From JBGPQJ01 sp963709295 (GTDB lineage Bacteria; Chloroflexota; Anaerolineae; Anaerolineales; Villigracilaceae): a stretch of DNA of 64,000 bases. The stretch is taken from assembly GCA_963709295.1 (NCBI GenBank), contig CAVPVW010000003.1, forward strand, positions 434,001-498,000, in the 5' to 3' direction. Positions 7,917 through 17,396 of this stretch are shown here, piece by piece (the stretch's first letter is position 1; each line of letters opens with the position of its first letter). Under the pieces are notes generated by a model that was given only the letters and a program-made list of their open reading frames with translations, did not search any database and was not told the origin of the DNA. The position numbers and the translations under genes were made by a program.

Positions 7917-8780
7917 ATGACAACCGAAACCCTTGAAACGCGTAAAACACCCGGAATGCTCAAGGATGGCGTAGACCCCTCAAAATGGCCGTGGTGGGCG
8001 ATCATTCTGGTTTTTGCAGGAATTCTTTTTTCGGTTGTCCTGATTGTAAATCCCAAATACAATGAGACGTTTAAATACCTGATCGATGGCGTTATTGTTA
8101 CGCTGCGGGTTACCATCTCCGCCTATGTATTAGCGACAATCATCGGGTTGCTGGTGGGGTTAGCCCGTGTTTCAAAGAATGTCATTGTCTACAATATTGC
8201 GACTTTGTACGTCGAGGTCGTGCGTGGAATTCCAATGATTGTTCTGATTTTGTATTTTGCCTATGCACTTATCCCTCTGGTCGTTGACGGCGTACACGGT
8301 TTGGGCAACCTGGGTTTAGTGCTCCTACCCGGGAGTGGTTTTTTTACTGGATTAGCGAATATGAGTATTCGATCGATTCCAACGGAGGTACGGGGCATCC
8401 TTGCGCTGGCCATTGGATATGGCGCTTTTGAAGCTGAGGTTTTTCGGGCAGGCATCGAATCCATCGGTAAGGGGCAGATGGAGGCCGCCAAATCCCTCGG
8501 TATGACCTACCTGCAATCGATGCGCTTTGTGATCCTGCCGCAAGCCATTCGCCGGGTCCTGCCCCCTTTGGGAAATGATTTCATCGCCATGCTGAAAGAC
8601 TCTGCCCTCCTGACCGTTCTGGCGATCAATGAGCTGACTCAGCTTAGCCGGTTGAGGCGGGCGAGCACTTTCCAGATCATGATTACGTTCAATGTTACGG
8701 CTTTCTTGTACCTCTCAATGACGTTAATCCTGTCTGCAGCGGTAAGGTGGCTTGAGAAGAAAATGAGGATTGAGGAATAA
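7917..8780 (+). CDS. amino acid ABC transporter permease
   Basis: The protein has 287 residues from ATG 7917; an in-frame TTG at 7905 is an alternative since both have AGGA-like sequences upstream. After a 25-residue cytoplasmic head it has a membrane span (WWAIILVFAGILFSVVLIV) and a HisM/GlnP-type permease core of about five further spans. The EAA loop that docks the ATPase is clear (EAAKSLGMTYLQSMRFVILPQAIRRVLPP). It pairs with the binding protein upstream. No ATP-binding subunit gene follows; the next element is a terminator and a tRNA on the other strand, so the ATPase must be encoded elsewhere or shared. An N-terminal span plus the 5-TM core is a common variant. Confidence 0.92.
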   Translation: MTTETLETRKTPGMLKDGVDPSKWPWWAIILVFAGILFSVVLIVNPKYNETFKYLIDGVIVTLRVTISAYVLATIIGLLVGLARVSKNVIVYNIATLYVEVVRGIPMIVLILYFAYALIPLVVDGVHGLGNLGLVLLPGSGFFTGLANMSIRSIPTEVRGILALAIGYGAFEAEVFRAGIESIGKGQMEAAKSLGMTYLQSMRFVILPQAIRRVLPPLGNDFIAMLKDSALLTVLAINELTQLSRLRRASTFQIMITFNVTAFLYLSMTLILSAAVRWLEKKMRIEE

Positions 8781-8812
8781 ACCACATATTTCAGAAGGAT
8801 TGAAAAATATAT

Positions 8813-8835
8813 AAAGCCGCCCAAATGGCGGCTTT
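8813..8835. terminator. bidirectional terminator between permease and tRNA-Leu
   Basis: AAAGCCGCC (8813-8821) pairs with GGCGGCTTT (8827-8835) around a 5-base loop. T-rich sequence lies downstream on both strands, so it can end the permease transcript and the leftward tRNA transcript. Confidence 0.75.
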
Positions 8836-8846
8836 ATTTCAAAGAG

Positions 8847-8928
8847 TGCGCTGGGAGGGACTTGAACCCTCACGCCTTGCGGCACATGGCCCTCAACCAT
8901 GCCTGTCTGCCAATTCCAGCACCAGCGC
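8847..8928 (-). tRNA. tRNA-Leu (anticodon GAG)
   Basis: Read on the minus strand, GCGCTGG (8928-8922) pairs with CCAGCGC (8854-8848), followed by discriminator A at 8847. The anticodon stem CATGG/CCATG closes a 7-base loop TTGAGGG giving anticodon GAG (codons CUC and CUU). The T arm is GAGGG-TTCAAGT-CCCTC, and a long variable arm (TGCCGCAAGGCG) is present as expected for class II tRNA-Leu. The 3' CCA is not encoded. Confidence 0.95.
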
Positions 8929-8939
8929 GGGCAGGACGT

Positions 8940-8967
8940 ATTATAATCACGTTCGCTTGTCTGTCAA
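8940..8967 (-). promoter_or_regulatory. promoter of tRNA-Leu
   Basis: On the minus strand TTGACA (8967-8962) and TATAAT (8945-8940) are consensus hexamers separated by 16 bases. The predicted start of transcription is a few bases before the mature tRNA 5' end. Confidence 0.85.
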
Positions 8968-9009
8968 GCAATGATTCGTACGTTACCGCCGCAAAAAGGA
9001 GCACGCCGA

Positions 9010-10029
9010 ATGACACGAATAGTTGTGGATGCCATGGGAAGCGATACGCACCCCGTACCGGATGTTGAAGGTGCTGTATTAGCGGCTCGAGAATACGGTA
9101 TCGAGATCACCCTGGTCGGTGACGAAATGAAAATCAAATCCGAACTAATGAAATATCAAACCAGCGGATTGAAAATCAATACGGTTCATGCCCCGGAAAT
9201 GTTGACGATGGAAGACAAAGGCATGGCGCTGGTATTGAAAGCCCGCCGGCCAAATTCAAGGAACTCCATGGCGGTCGGTATCGATCTGGTCAAAAATGGC
9301 GAAGCTGATGCTTTTGTAACCGCAGGGAATACCGGAGCCGCGACAGTGACCGCCTACTTTCGTTTAGAGACAATCCCTGGCGTGGAAAGACCCGCGTTGG
9401 CGCCAGCTTTTCCAACGGCAAAAGGCTCTTGTGTCGTATTGGATGTCGGCGCCAACCCTGATTGCAAGCCGGAAAACCTTTTTCAATTTGCAATTATGGG
9501 GGCTACCTATGCAGAAAAGGTTCGGAAGGTGAAGAATCCACTCGTCGGCCTGATTTCTAACGGCGAGGAGGCAGGCAAAGGATCTCAACTGGTCAAGGAT
9601 ACTTATCCGCTTCTCAAAGGCTCGAATTTGAATTTCTACGGCAACGTGGAAGGCAAGGAAGTGATCGGCGGTGAAGTGGACGTGGCGGTAACGGATGGCT
9701 TCACCGGAAATGTAATGCTGAAATCCTCGGAAGCGGTTGCTAAACTGCTAACCGATAAAATCAAAGAACTGATCAAATCCGGTCCCCTCACAGCAAAAAT
9801 CGGGGGAGTGCTTGTCAAACCGACACTTAAAAAACTCAAGAAATTGATGGACCCCAGCGAAGAGGGTGCAGCGCCTCTTCTGGGTATCAATGGTCTTGTT
9901 TTTATAGGGCACGGGCGATCCAATTCGGTCGCGATCAAGAATGCCATTAGAGTTGCCAAAGAAGCTGCCGAAGCCGGCGTCTTGGAATCGATGAAAATCG
10001 CCATAGAGCAGCAACTTGCAGGAAAGTAG
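9010..10029 (+). CDS. plsX: phosphate acyltransferase PlsX
   Basis: This 339-residue protein transfers the acyl chain from acyl-ACP to phosphate, giving acyl-phosphate for membrane phospholipid synthesis. The start RIVVDAMGSDTHPVPDVEGAV, the GNTGA turn and the SNGEEAGKGSQLVK and DVAVTDGFTGNVMLKSSEA segments are the family hallmarks. ATG 9010 is chosen because AAAGGAG lies nine bases upstream and because the family begins at this point; the longer frame is not supported. It is followed immediately by fabF, so initiation of phospholipid synthesis and fatty-acid elongation are co-expressed. Length is normal. Confidence 0.95.
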   Translation: MTRIVVDAMGSDTHPVPDVEGAVLAAREYGIEITLVGDEMKIKSELMKYQTSGLKINTVHAPEMLTMEDKGMALVLKARRPNSRNSMAVGIDLVKNGEADAFVTAGNTGAATVTAYFRLETIPGVERPALAPAFPTAKGSCVVLDVGANPDCKPENLFQFAIMGATYAEKVRKVKNPLVGLISNGEEAGKGSQLVKDTYPLLKGSNLNFYGNVEGKEVIGGEVDVAVTDGFTGNVMLKSSEAVAKLLTDKIKELIKSGPLTAKIGGVLVKPTLKKLKKLMDPSEEGAAPLLGINGLVFIGHGRSNSVAIKNAIRVAKEAAEAGVLESMKIAIEQQLAGK

Positions 10030-11286
10030 ATGGGAATAATGAGTAATCGCCGTGTCGTAATCACAGGGATGGGAGCGGTATCCGTTCTCGGTACAGGTCT
10101 TCGAAAATTCTGGGATGGCTTGATTGCCGGTCGGTCAGGAATTCGGAAGATCACTCAATTTGATGCAAGTTTCCTTCCTTGCCAAATTGCCGGTGAAGTA
10201 CCGGATTTTGATCCCGAACAGTTCATGGAGCGAAAAGAAGCCAGGCGGATGGCAAGGTCATCACAAATGGCGCTCGCATCTGCAAGAATGGCTATTGAAG
10301 ACGCGGGAATTTCAATTCCCGTACCAGACAAGGAACGGACCGGAGTATCTTTCGGAACAAGCATCGGCGGGCTCGAAAAATTCGACGAAGGAATCAGCAC
10401 CTTGCGCTCCCATGGACTTGCGCGGGTCAATCCATTCACCATACCATCCGGGCTCCCCAATGTCCCTGCTTTTCTCATTTCGCAGCAATTTCAATGTCTG
10501 GGACCGAATTCCACCGTAACCACTGCGTGTGCAACCGGGACCCAGGCAGTCGGCGACGGCTTTGAGTTCATCAGACAGGGACGTGCAGATTTGGTCGTCG
10601 CTGGCGGAACAGAAGCCCTGGTCCAAGATTTTGCCTTAGCCGGTTTTTGCGCCATGCGCGCTTTACCGGTAAATTTCAACGACAACCCCACAGAAGCATC
10701 GCGCCCATTTAACATTGACCGGGAGGGTTTTGTCTTTTCCGAAGGCAGCGGTTCATTGATCCTGGAAAACCTTGATCACGCCCTCAGTCGAAATGCGAGA
10801 ATCTATGCCGAGGTGATTGGGCACGCTTCCTCATGCGATGGCTACAGTATTACCTCGCCGGACCCCGAAGGCGCTGGAGCAATTCGAGCCATGCGCTGGG
10901 CCTTGGCCGATGGCCATATTGAACCGGCCGAAGTGGACTACATCAACGCGCATGGCACTTCCACGCCTTTGAATGATGCGGGTGAAACAAATTCCATCAA
11001 GAAGGTATTCGGCGATCACGCTTACAAGGTGGCGATCAGCTCCATCAAGTCAATGATCGGACATGCCCTGGGTGCCTCCGGGGCGTTGGAAGCAATAGCG
11101 TGCGCACTCACCATCTACGAGTTGATCATTCCTCCCACAATAAATTATCTAAATCCTGATCCGGTTCTTGACCTGGATTATGTCCCCAACACGGCACGCA
11201 GACAGGATGTTCGCGTGACGCTGTCCAACTCATTCGGCCTGGGAGGCCAAAACGCCTGCCTGGTCCTTAGGAAATACGAAGGCTAG
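10030..11286 (+). CDS. fabF: beta-ketoacyl-ACP synthase II
   Basis: This 418-residue condensing enzyme elongates fatty acids with malonyl-ACP. The catalytic Cys lies in TVTTACATGTQAVGD, the two catalytic His residues are in INAHGTSTPLND and SIKSMIGHALGASG, and the C-terminus has NSFGLGGQNACLVLRKY. The start at 10030 abuts the plsX stop with AGGAAAG about five bases before it; ATG 10039 is an alternative. plsX and fabF are one transcription unit. The missing genes fabH, fabD and acpP are not nearby. Confidence 0.95.
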   Translation: MGIMSNRRVVITGMGAVSVLGTGLRKFWDGLIAGRSGIRKITQFDASFLPCQIAGEVPDFDPEQFMERKEARRMARSSQMALASARMAIEDAGISIPVPDKERTGVSFGTSIGGLEKFDEGISTLRSHGLARVNPFTIPSGLPNVPAFLISQQFQCLGPNSTVTTACATGTQAVGDGFEFIRQGRADLVVAGGTEALVQDFALAGFCAMRALPVNFNDNPTEASRPFNIDREGFVFSEGSGSLILENLDHALSRNARIYAEVIGHASSCDGYSITSPDPEGAGAIRAMRWALADGHIEPAEVDYINAHGTSTPLNDAGETNSIKKVFGDHAYKVAISSIKSMIGHALGASGALEAIACALTIYELIIPPTINYLNPDPVLDLDYVPNTARRQDVRVTLSNSFGLGGQNACLVLRKYEG

Positions 11287-11287
11287 C

Positions 11288-12010
11288 ATGAAAGTCATCA
11301 CGAACGAGAAGCTGATTAAAAAATACAGCAACCTGGGGAAATATCTCAACATCGGCGCGATCGCGATTCTATTCGGCGGCATGGCAATTTCATGGCTGCG
11401 AATTGACTTGTTTTACCTTGCGATGATCGCGCTCCTGGCTGGTTTTATCCTTTCACAGGTCAGTATATTTTTCATCAATCGTTGGGGTCGCCGACCGCGT
11501 CCGGATGAACGAATTACCAGCCAGCCTCAAAGGGCTGACAAACGATTACACGTTATATCACTACAACACACCTGTTTCACATCTCCTGGTTGGACCAGCC
11601 GGTGTTTGGACAATTCTGCCTTACTTCCAGCGAGGGACGATCACGTACGAAAAAATCGATGGAAACAAAGAGGAGGCGGTCTCGGGCTGGCATATCTCAA
11701 GGTGTTTGCCCAGGAGGGACTTGGCCGACCTGATCTCAACTCAAAATCCGATGTTGACAAGTTGACCGAATTCTTCACCCAAGCCTTGGGAGCGGAAATT
11801 CCTGAAGTCAAATCTGTCCTGGTATTTACTGACAATCGTGCTGATCTGAAGGTGGAAGGGGCACCCATCCCCACCATGGCCGCAGAAGACTTAAAGGAAT
11901 TTATCCGAAAACAGGCGAAGGAAAATTCCATGCCTGGAAGTTTACTCAGCTCGTTAAAATCCAATCTCCCGAAAGAAGAAAAACCTGTCAAATCAGATAA
12001 TGGAAAGTGA
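11288..12010 (+). CDS. membrane protein with nuclease-related (NERD-like) domain, two compensating frameshifts
   Basis: The repaired protein would have about 240 residues. Two adjacent membrane spans (GAIAILFGGMAISW, LFYLAMIALLAGFILSQ) precede a cytoplasmic domain (SLKGLTNDYTLYHYNTPVSHLLVGPAGVWTI) resembling the NERD nuclease-related pattern. The first part is read in one frame to about 11510, the middle in a second frame (visible from ATG 11505) to about 11650, and the end returns to the first frame. The second shift lies at a run of six A (11650-11655), where one missing A restores the frame. The first shift needs removal of one base near 11510. It is one base downstream of the fabF stop. 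NERD assignment is tentative. Confidence 0.65.
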   Translation: MKVITNEKLIKKYSNLGKYLNIGAIAILFGGMAISWLRIDLFYLAMIALLAGFILSQVSIFFINRWGRRPRPDERITSQPQRADKRLHVISLQHTCFTSPGWTSRCLDNSALLPARDDHVRKNRWKQRGGGLGLAYLKVFAQEGLGRPDLNSKSDVDKLTEFFTQALGAEIPEVKSVLVFTDNRADLKVEGAPIPTMAAEDLKEFIRKQAKENSMPGSLLSSLKSNLPKEEKPVKSDNGK

Positions 12011-12087
12011 TCGACGGGATTTCCACAATACTTGAAAGTCATTAAAATCTTCCCACTTAATTAAAAGCATCCAGGTATATATTCGTC

Positions 12088-14884
12088 ATGGCTTCCATTG
12101 TATCGATCGATATCGAAACCACCGGGCTCGATTCCAATAAAGATGTCATTATTGAGATCGGAGCGGTGAAATTTAAAGATCATCGCATTGAAGATGAGTT
12201 CTCGACCCTGATTAACCCGGGAAGACATATCCCTGAATTCATCACTCAGCTGACTGGGATATCGGATGAAATGGTCCGCCAGGCACCGCGTATTCAGGAG
12301 GTCATAGACGAACTTGAGGCATTTGTCGGCGATTCAATTATCCTGGGTCACAATGTACGTTTCGATCTGGGTTTTCTCCAAAAGCACAAGATATTGCAAT
12401 TCAATGAGGTCATTGATACTTACGAACTGGCCTCTGTCTTGCTGCCGACAGCCAGCAGATACAACCTCGGTGCCTTAGGGCAGCTGCTTGCGATTCCGCT
12501 TCCCGCAACGCATCGCGCACTGGATGACGCGCGTGTGACCCATCGCGCCTACGTATGCCTACACGAATACGGAAGGGAGCTCCCGCTCGATGTGCTTGCT
12601 GAAATCACTCGACTTGGCGAGCCGCTCGACTGGGATGCAAATCCCTTTTTTCAACAACTGATGAGGCTCCGCGCCAAGGAAGGCATCGCCAAGAAATCCG
12701 TCAGGCGCAGTACGCAAGAAAAACTGTTGGCGAATCTGGATTACGTCCGCCAGGAAGTGCTGAAGCCGGTTGATGAACCAATTCCCCTCGACCCTGACGA
12801 GACTGCATCAATTCTCGAATACGGCGGTCCATTCTCAAAACATTTCGAAGCATTCGAACAACGGCCCGAACAGATCGAGATGCTGCGCGCCGTAACCGCC
12901 GCCCTTTCGCAAGGCCAATCATCTGATGGTTGAAGCCGGCACAGGCGTTGGAAAATCGTTTGCGTACCTTGTCCCGGCTGCCCTGTTCGCAACGCAGAAC
13001 AACACGCGCGTGATCGTGTCTACCAACACCATCAACCTGCAGGATCAACTCATTCAGAAGGATATCCCCGCTTTGCGGGAAGCGCTGCAACTGGATCTGC
13101 GCGCAGCGGTACTCAAAGGACGCTCAAATTACCTGTGTCCGCGCCGCTTGGAGATTCTTCGCCACAATGGACCGCGGGATTCAGAAGAGATGCGTGTGCT
13201 TGCGAAGGTCCTGGTCTGGCTGGACGGAGGCGCCAGCGGTGACCGGAATGATATCAATCTCACCCGGCCTGCGGAGAAAGATGTCTGGACCAAGATCTCG
13301 GCGGAGGACGATGCCTGCACCACCGAAACCTGCCTCGGACGCGAAGGCGGCGCCTGCCCTTTCTACCGGGCAAAACAAGCCGCTCTCACCTCGCATATCC
13401 TTGTTGTGAACCATGCCCTTCTCCTGGCGGACGTCGCTACGGGGAGCAAGGTGCTGCCCGAATACAACTATCTCATCGTTGACGAAGCGCACCACCTCGA
13501 AGCGGCGACAACAGGTGCCTTGAGCTTCAAACTCACCCAGAATGACCTGGAGCGGATGCTCCGCGAAGTCGGCAGCCATCAGTCCGGGGTCCTTGGCTTT
13601 CTGCTGACTACGATCAAGGACACCATGCGCCCTTCTGATTTTGCGCATTTGAGCCAGGCCGTGCATCGGGCGGGAGAAATGGCTTTTCGTCTTGAGAATC
13701 AGGCCAGGGATTTTTTCTCCACGCTGCAGTATTTCATCAGCCAGCAAAGGGAGGGGAAACCGCAGAGTCAGTATGCCTATCAGGAACGGATCCTTCCTTC
13801 ATCGCGAACACTTCCCGGTTGGGACGAAGTGGAAATTGCCTGGAGCGGCTCCGGTGAAACGCTTCGGTTGTTGTTGAATTTGATGGCGGAAATTTATAAA
13901 ACAGCCAGTGATCTTTACGCTGAAGGGCACGACGAACTCGAGGATGTTAATGGAAGTATCAGTTCCATTTTTCGCCGGTTGTCCGAAGCGGAAAACAACA
14001 TCAGCGGGATGATCCACGAGCCTTCGCCGGAGATGATCTATTGGATCGAGATCCAGCCGAACGGTAATCGCTTGTCCCTGCAAGCTGCCCCGTTAAGAGT
14101 AGGGCCTCTCATTGAAAAATATCTATGGCACGAGAAGAACAGTGTCATCCTCGCTTCCGCCACACTGACGGCCGGCGGGGATTTCAACTACATCCGCAAC
14201 ACGCTCAATGCCGATGAGGCCGACGAGCTATTCCTTGGTTCACCGTTTGACTACGAAAACTCGACACTCTTATACCTTGCCAAGGACGTGCCCGAACCCA
14301 ATGCGCACGGATATCAACAGGCAGTGGACAGGACCCTACTTCATCTTTGTAAAGCCACAGGCGGGCGGACGTTGGTGTTGTTTACATCGTACGCGCAGTT
14401 GAAGCGGACATCCCAGAACATCACCGGTCCTCTCGCAGACGATGGCATTCTTGTTTACGAACAAGGCGAAGGCGCTTCACCCAACACGCTCCTCGATGCT
14501 TTCAAGACCACCGACCGCGCCGTGCTGCTGGGCACCCGCTCCTTCTGGGAAGGCGTGGATATTCCCGGAGAGCAGCTCTCCGTCGTGGTATTGGTCAAGC
14601 TGCCCTTTGATGTCCCTTCAGACCCTCTAATTGCTGCCAGATCCGAGACTTTCGAGGACCCGTTCAACGAATACCAACTCCCTGAGGCAATTCTCAAATT
14701 TAGACAGGGATTCGGGCGCCTGATCCGAACGGCATCCGACCGAGGGGTTGTGGTTGTCCTCGACCGCCGGCTGCTCACCAAGCCCTACGGGCGATCATTT
14801 ATCGAATCATTGCCGCAATGCACATTACGGCAGGGGTCGCTTTCAGACTTGCCAAAACAAGCTGCCAAGTGGCTAAATCTCTGA
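12088..14884 (+). CDS. dinG: ATP-dependent DNA helicase DinG with N-terminal 3'-5' exonuclease domain (split by a frameshift)
   Basis: The repaired protein has about 931 residues. Residues 1-170 form a DnaQ-type exonuclease: DIETTGLD, GHNVRFDLGFL and HRALDDARVTH give the DEDDh residues. The helicase part follows with Walker A EAGTGVGKS, four Cys (LCPRR, ACTTETC, GACPFY) for an iron-sulfur cluster, the DEAH box LIVDEAHH and motif VI QGFGRLIRT. A one-base insertion at about 12917-12925 ends the first frame at 12933, and the helicase part is open from ATG 12926. Deleting one T makes QGQHLMVEAGTGVGKS continuous. The upstream TATATT at 12078-12083 is only four bases from the ATG, suggesting a leaderless transcript. 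The family unwinds DNA during repair. Confidence 0.9.
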
Positions 14885-15163
14885 TCACCGCCTTCCGAAA
14901 CCAGCCCCCTAACGCTAAAAACTTAAAAAAAGTGCAAATTCCCACAATTTTGTGAAGAATTGCGCTATAATCATTAAGGTTTCATTAATCTAATGACTTT
15001 TGTCATAAGTGTTCGTGATAAATGTGCTTGTCCCTTCATCCCGCGATTGTTTATCATTAAGGGTGGATTATAATAATATTAATCATTTATAAGGAGGAGC
15101 GTATAAGAGCACTCACCTGACCTTTACATAGTTTTGCCCAAACTTAACTAAGGAGAATGTAAA
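14885..15163 (+). promoter_or_regulatory. control region upstream of the hexahaem lipoprotein
   Basis: Two -10-like TATAAT boxes lie at 14966-14971 and 15069-15074; the second has TTGTTT at 15047-15052 with a 16-base spacer. Two inverted repeats occur upstream: CACAATTTTGTG (14943-14954) and ATGAC-TTTT-GTCAT (14993-15006). They could be operators for the XRE-cupin or ArsR regulators, but no binding evidence exists. No open frame of note lies here. Confidence 0.45.
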
Positions 15164-16177
15164 ATGCATAAGAAAATGTTGTTGCTCGCAGCTGTTGTTG
15201 TAGCCCTTTCGTTCGTCCTGGTTGCCTGCGCCGGCCCCGAAGGCCCGCAAGGACCTGATGGCCCGCAAGGCCCTGCCGGCCCGCAAGGCGAGCCTGGAGT
15301 GATGCCTGCTGCCACTGACCTAACCTGCGCCGAATGCCATAACGATACCCACCTCATTGCCAGCAAGACAGCCGCCTGGGAATTGGAAGCGCACGGAAAC
15401 GGTGGAGCCATGGTAGAAGAATATGGCAATAAAAGCTGCGCGGGCTGCCACTCCGGTAACTCGTTCAGCGCCATGATCGCCGCAGGCCAGAACTTCAGCC
15501 AGGTCGAAGCTGGTGCTACTGAGCCTGCCCGCCAGGACTGCCGCGCCTGCCATCAGGTCCATACCACCTACACCGGTGAGGACTGGGCGCTTGAGACCAC
15601 TGCCCCGGTCACGATGGTCGTGAGTGGTTTGACTTTCGACAAAGGTAACAGCAACCTGTGCGCCAACTGCCATCAGGCACGCCGTTACATGGCCAATTTC
15701 GTCGACAAGACCGATGCGACCAAGTACACGCTCACCAATCCGCGTTTTAATCCTCACCTGAGCGTTCAAGCCGACTTCCTTATGGGATCCGGCGGCTCAG
15801 GCGTGGAAGGCAAACCCGGCGCGCATTATGCCATGCTTGAAGACTCCTGCGTGGCGTGCCACCTTGGTGAAGGCAACAATCACCTCTTTGAGGCGCAGCT
15901 TGCCACCTGCGTGGCCTGCCATACCGATGCCGAGAGCCTCGACGTCAACGGCGCTGTAACCAAGATCGAAGAGAGAATGGCCGAACTCAAGACTGCTCTC
16001 CAAGCCGCTGGACTTCTTGATGCGGATGGCGCTGCAGTCCCCGGAACCTACACTGAGGCACAGGCTATTGCACTGTGGAACTATGGTGCGATCGAAGAAG
16101 ACGGAAGCAACGGTGTTCATAATCCGAACTACGTCAATGCCTTGCTTGATGCGGCGTTCGCAGCATTAGGCCAATAA
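15164..16177 (+). CDS. hexahaem c-type cytochrome lipoprotein with collagen-like segment
   Basis: This 337-residue protein begins with a lipoprotein signal peptide ending in LVAC (Cys22). A collagen-like Gly-X-Y run (about residues 24-45, with GPQGP repeats) forms a short rigid stalk. The rest contains six CxxCH haem motifs: CAECH, CAGCH, CRACH, CANCH and two CVACH. It is therefore an outward-facing, lipid-anchored six-haem cytochrome, likely moving electrons across the cell wall. An AAGGAG site precedes ATG 15164. It is followed by a strong terminator and is read separately from the OTR operon, but both lie next to the same two regulators. No paralog or characterised match is claimed. Confidence 0.85.
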   Translation: MHKKMLLLAAVVVALSFVLVACAGPEGPQGPDGPQGPAGPQGEPGVMPAATDLTCAECHNDTHLIASKTAAWELEAHGNGGAMVEEYGNKSCAGCHSGNSFSAMIAAGQNFSQVEAGATEPARQDCRACHQVHTTYTGEDWALETTAPVTMVVSGLTFDKGNSNLCANCHQARRYMANFVDKTDATKYTLTNPRFNPHLSVQADFLMGSGGSGVEGKPGAHYAMLEDSCVACHLGEGNNHLFEAQLATCVACHTDAESLDVNGAVTKIEERMAELKTALQAAGLLDADGAAVPGTYTEAQAIALWNYGAIEEDGSNGVHNPNYVNALLDAAFAALGQ

Positions 16178-16216
16178 GCCATCCGGGCGCCAGCGACAAT
16201 TAGCAATTAACAAAAT

Positions 16217-16248
16217 AAAAAAACGGATGCTTCTGCATCCGTTTTTTT
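16217..16248. terminator. bidirectional terminator between hexahaem lipoprotein and XRE regulator
   Basis: An inverted repeat ACGGATGC-TTCT-GCATCCGT is flanked by a run of A before and T after, so it acts as a strong Rho-independent terminator for both converging genes. Confidence 0.9.
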
Positions 16249-16257
16249 ATTTATCGC

Positions 16258-16866
16258 TCAATCGGTCTCTTTCCAATGTTTCCCCAGCGCCTTACTGCTT
16301 TCTGCATGATCGGAGATGATGATCAATGCCGTAGTGACATTCCCTCCAGAACTTCTCCAACTATGCTTTAACTGTGCAGCAAATAACAAGCTGTCTCCCG
16401 ATTCCAAGATATAGTTTTGTTTTTCGACACGATATTCCAGCTTGCCCCGCAAACAAAACACAAACTCGTGCCCGGTGTGAGACATCGGAACCAGTCCGCT
16501 GCTGGCGCCATTCTCCAGGTTCACCAGGAAGGGCGATACCTTTCCAACAAACTGCTCCCCGCCCAATCCTTCCATGTTGCCGCGATTAAACGCAATGTGA
16601 GTTCGTTCATTCGACTTGAGAAAAACCACTTCCTGCTTCTCAAGCTGATGACTGAAAAACTCCGTGATTGGCACACCCAATGCATCCGACAACTTATACA
16701 ACGTGCTCACTGAAGGAGATGTCTTTCCGCGCTCGATCATGCTGAGCGCATTCGCGGATAATCCGCTCTTGACGGCCAACCCGCGCATGGAGATATTTTG
16801 TTCTTCGCGCAGCTGCTTCAGCCGCTGGCCAACATCCACCGACAAAGCTTCTTTTTCGTAGACCAT
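16258..16866 (-). CDS. XRE-family transcriptional regulator with cupin sensor domain
   Basis: The protein has 202 residues. A Cro/C1-type HTH occupies about 10-65 (VGQRLKQLREEQNISMRGLAVKSGLSANALSMIERGKTSPS). A cupin_2 fold spans about 110-180 (GLVPMSHTGHEFVFCLRGKLEYRV...LESGDSLLFAAQLKHSWRSSGG). Cupins in this architecture bind a small ligand and control the HTH. ATG 16866 has GGGAGGT five bases upstream. It is divergent from the arsR gene and converges on the hexahaem lipoprotein, and the operons on either side are cytochrome genes, so it is the likely regulator of this respiratory module. The ligand is not known. Confidence 0.9.
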   Translation of the reverse strand: MVYEKEALSVDVGQRLKQLREEQNISMRGLAVKSGLSANALSMIERGKTSPSVSTLYKLSDALGVPITEFFSHQLEKQEVVFLKSNERTHIAFNRGNMEGLGGEQFVGKVSPFLVNLENGASSGLVPMSHTGHEFVFCLRGKLEYRVEKQNYILESGDSLLFAAQLKHSWRSSGGNVTTALIIISDHAESSKALGKHWKETD

Positions 16867-17031
16867 GGTACCTCCCGGTATTCGTAATTAGTCAAATAAT
16901 ATCCCAATTGTACTACAAGTTTATGTGACGAAATACTACTTTTCACATGACACTTTGCACTACATTTCACAATACCCCAAGGGATATTATTGCTTTGTAT
17001 ATTCGTTTATTCGTATATAGGCCAAGACAAA
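16867..17031. promoter_or_regulatory. divergent control region between XRE-cupin and ArsR regulators
   Basis: This 165-base stretch is very AT-rich and has repeated ATTCGT/ATATTCG-like words near 17001-17016, upstream of arsR. Its position implies promoters for both regulators. No unambiguous -35/-10 pair or operator can be fixed by eye. Confidence 0.4.
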
Positions 17032-17367
17032 ATGATTACACCTACTCTCGCTCAAGAAGTCTCCCGTTTGGAAGCAGATCTTTGCTTTGCACTATCGGAC
17101 CCTACCCGGATTCTGATTCTCTATGCTTTGGATGAAAGGCCTCAAAACGTAAACGAGATCACTGCGGCACTCGCCATTTCACAGCCCACCACCTCCAGGC
17201 ATTTAAAAATCCTGCGCGATAGAGGTCTCGTTACAACGAACAGATTGGGTACGACCATCACCTACCATCTGGTCGACCGTCGCCTGATCCAGGCATTGGA
17301 CCTGCTCCGAAGCGTTTTAAGGGACAGTCTTGTTCGCCGCGCCAGCCTGGTTGAAGAACTCGAATAA
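17032..17367 (+). CDS. ArsR-family winged-helix transcriptional regulator
   Basis: This 111-residue protein has the ArsR/SmtB layout: FALSDPTRILILYALDERPQNVNEITAALAISQPTTSRHLKILRDRGLVTTNRLGTTITYHLVDRRLIQALDLLR (domain about 15-95). The winged helix-turn-helix recognises DNA at ISQPTTSRHLK. No CxC metal-binding motif is visible near helix 3, so it may sense a redox or sulfur signal, as do the SqrR/BigR-type ArsR proteins, though the two Cys pattern of those is not obvious either. ATG 17032 is chosen for fit to the family; the Shine-Dalgarno is weak. It is the first gene of the octahaem cytochrome operon. Confidence 0.9.
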   Translation: MITPTLAQEVSRLEADLCFALSDPTRILILYALDERPQNVNEITAALAISQPTTSRHLKILRDRGLVTTNRLGTTITYHLVDRRLIQALDLLRSVLRDSLVRRASLVEELE

Positions 17368-17396
17368 CCCCACCCTCCCCACTTGGAGAAGCGACA

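Noticed and set aside
9636..10154. A 172-residue open frame antisense to plsX and fabF
   Set aside because: It crosses two genes with well-conserved families and has no start signal.
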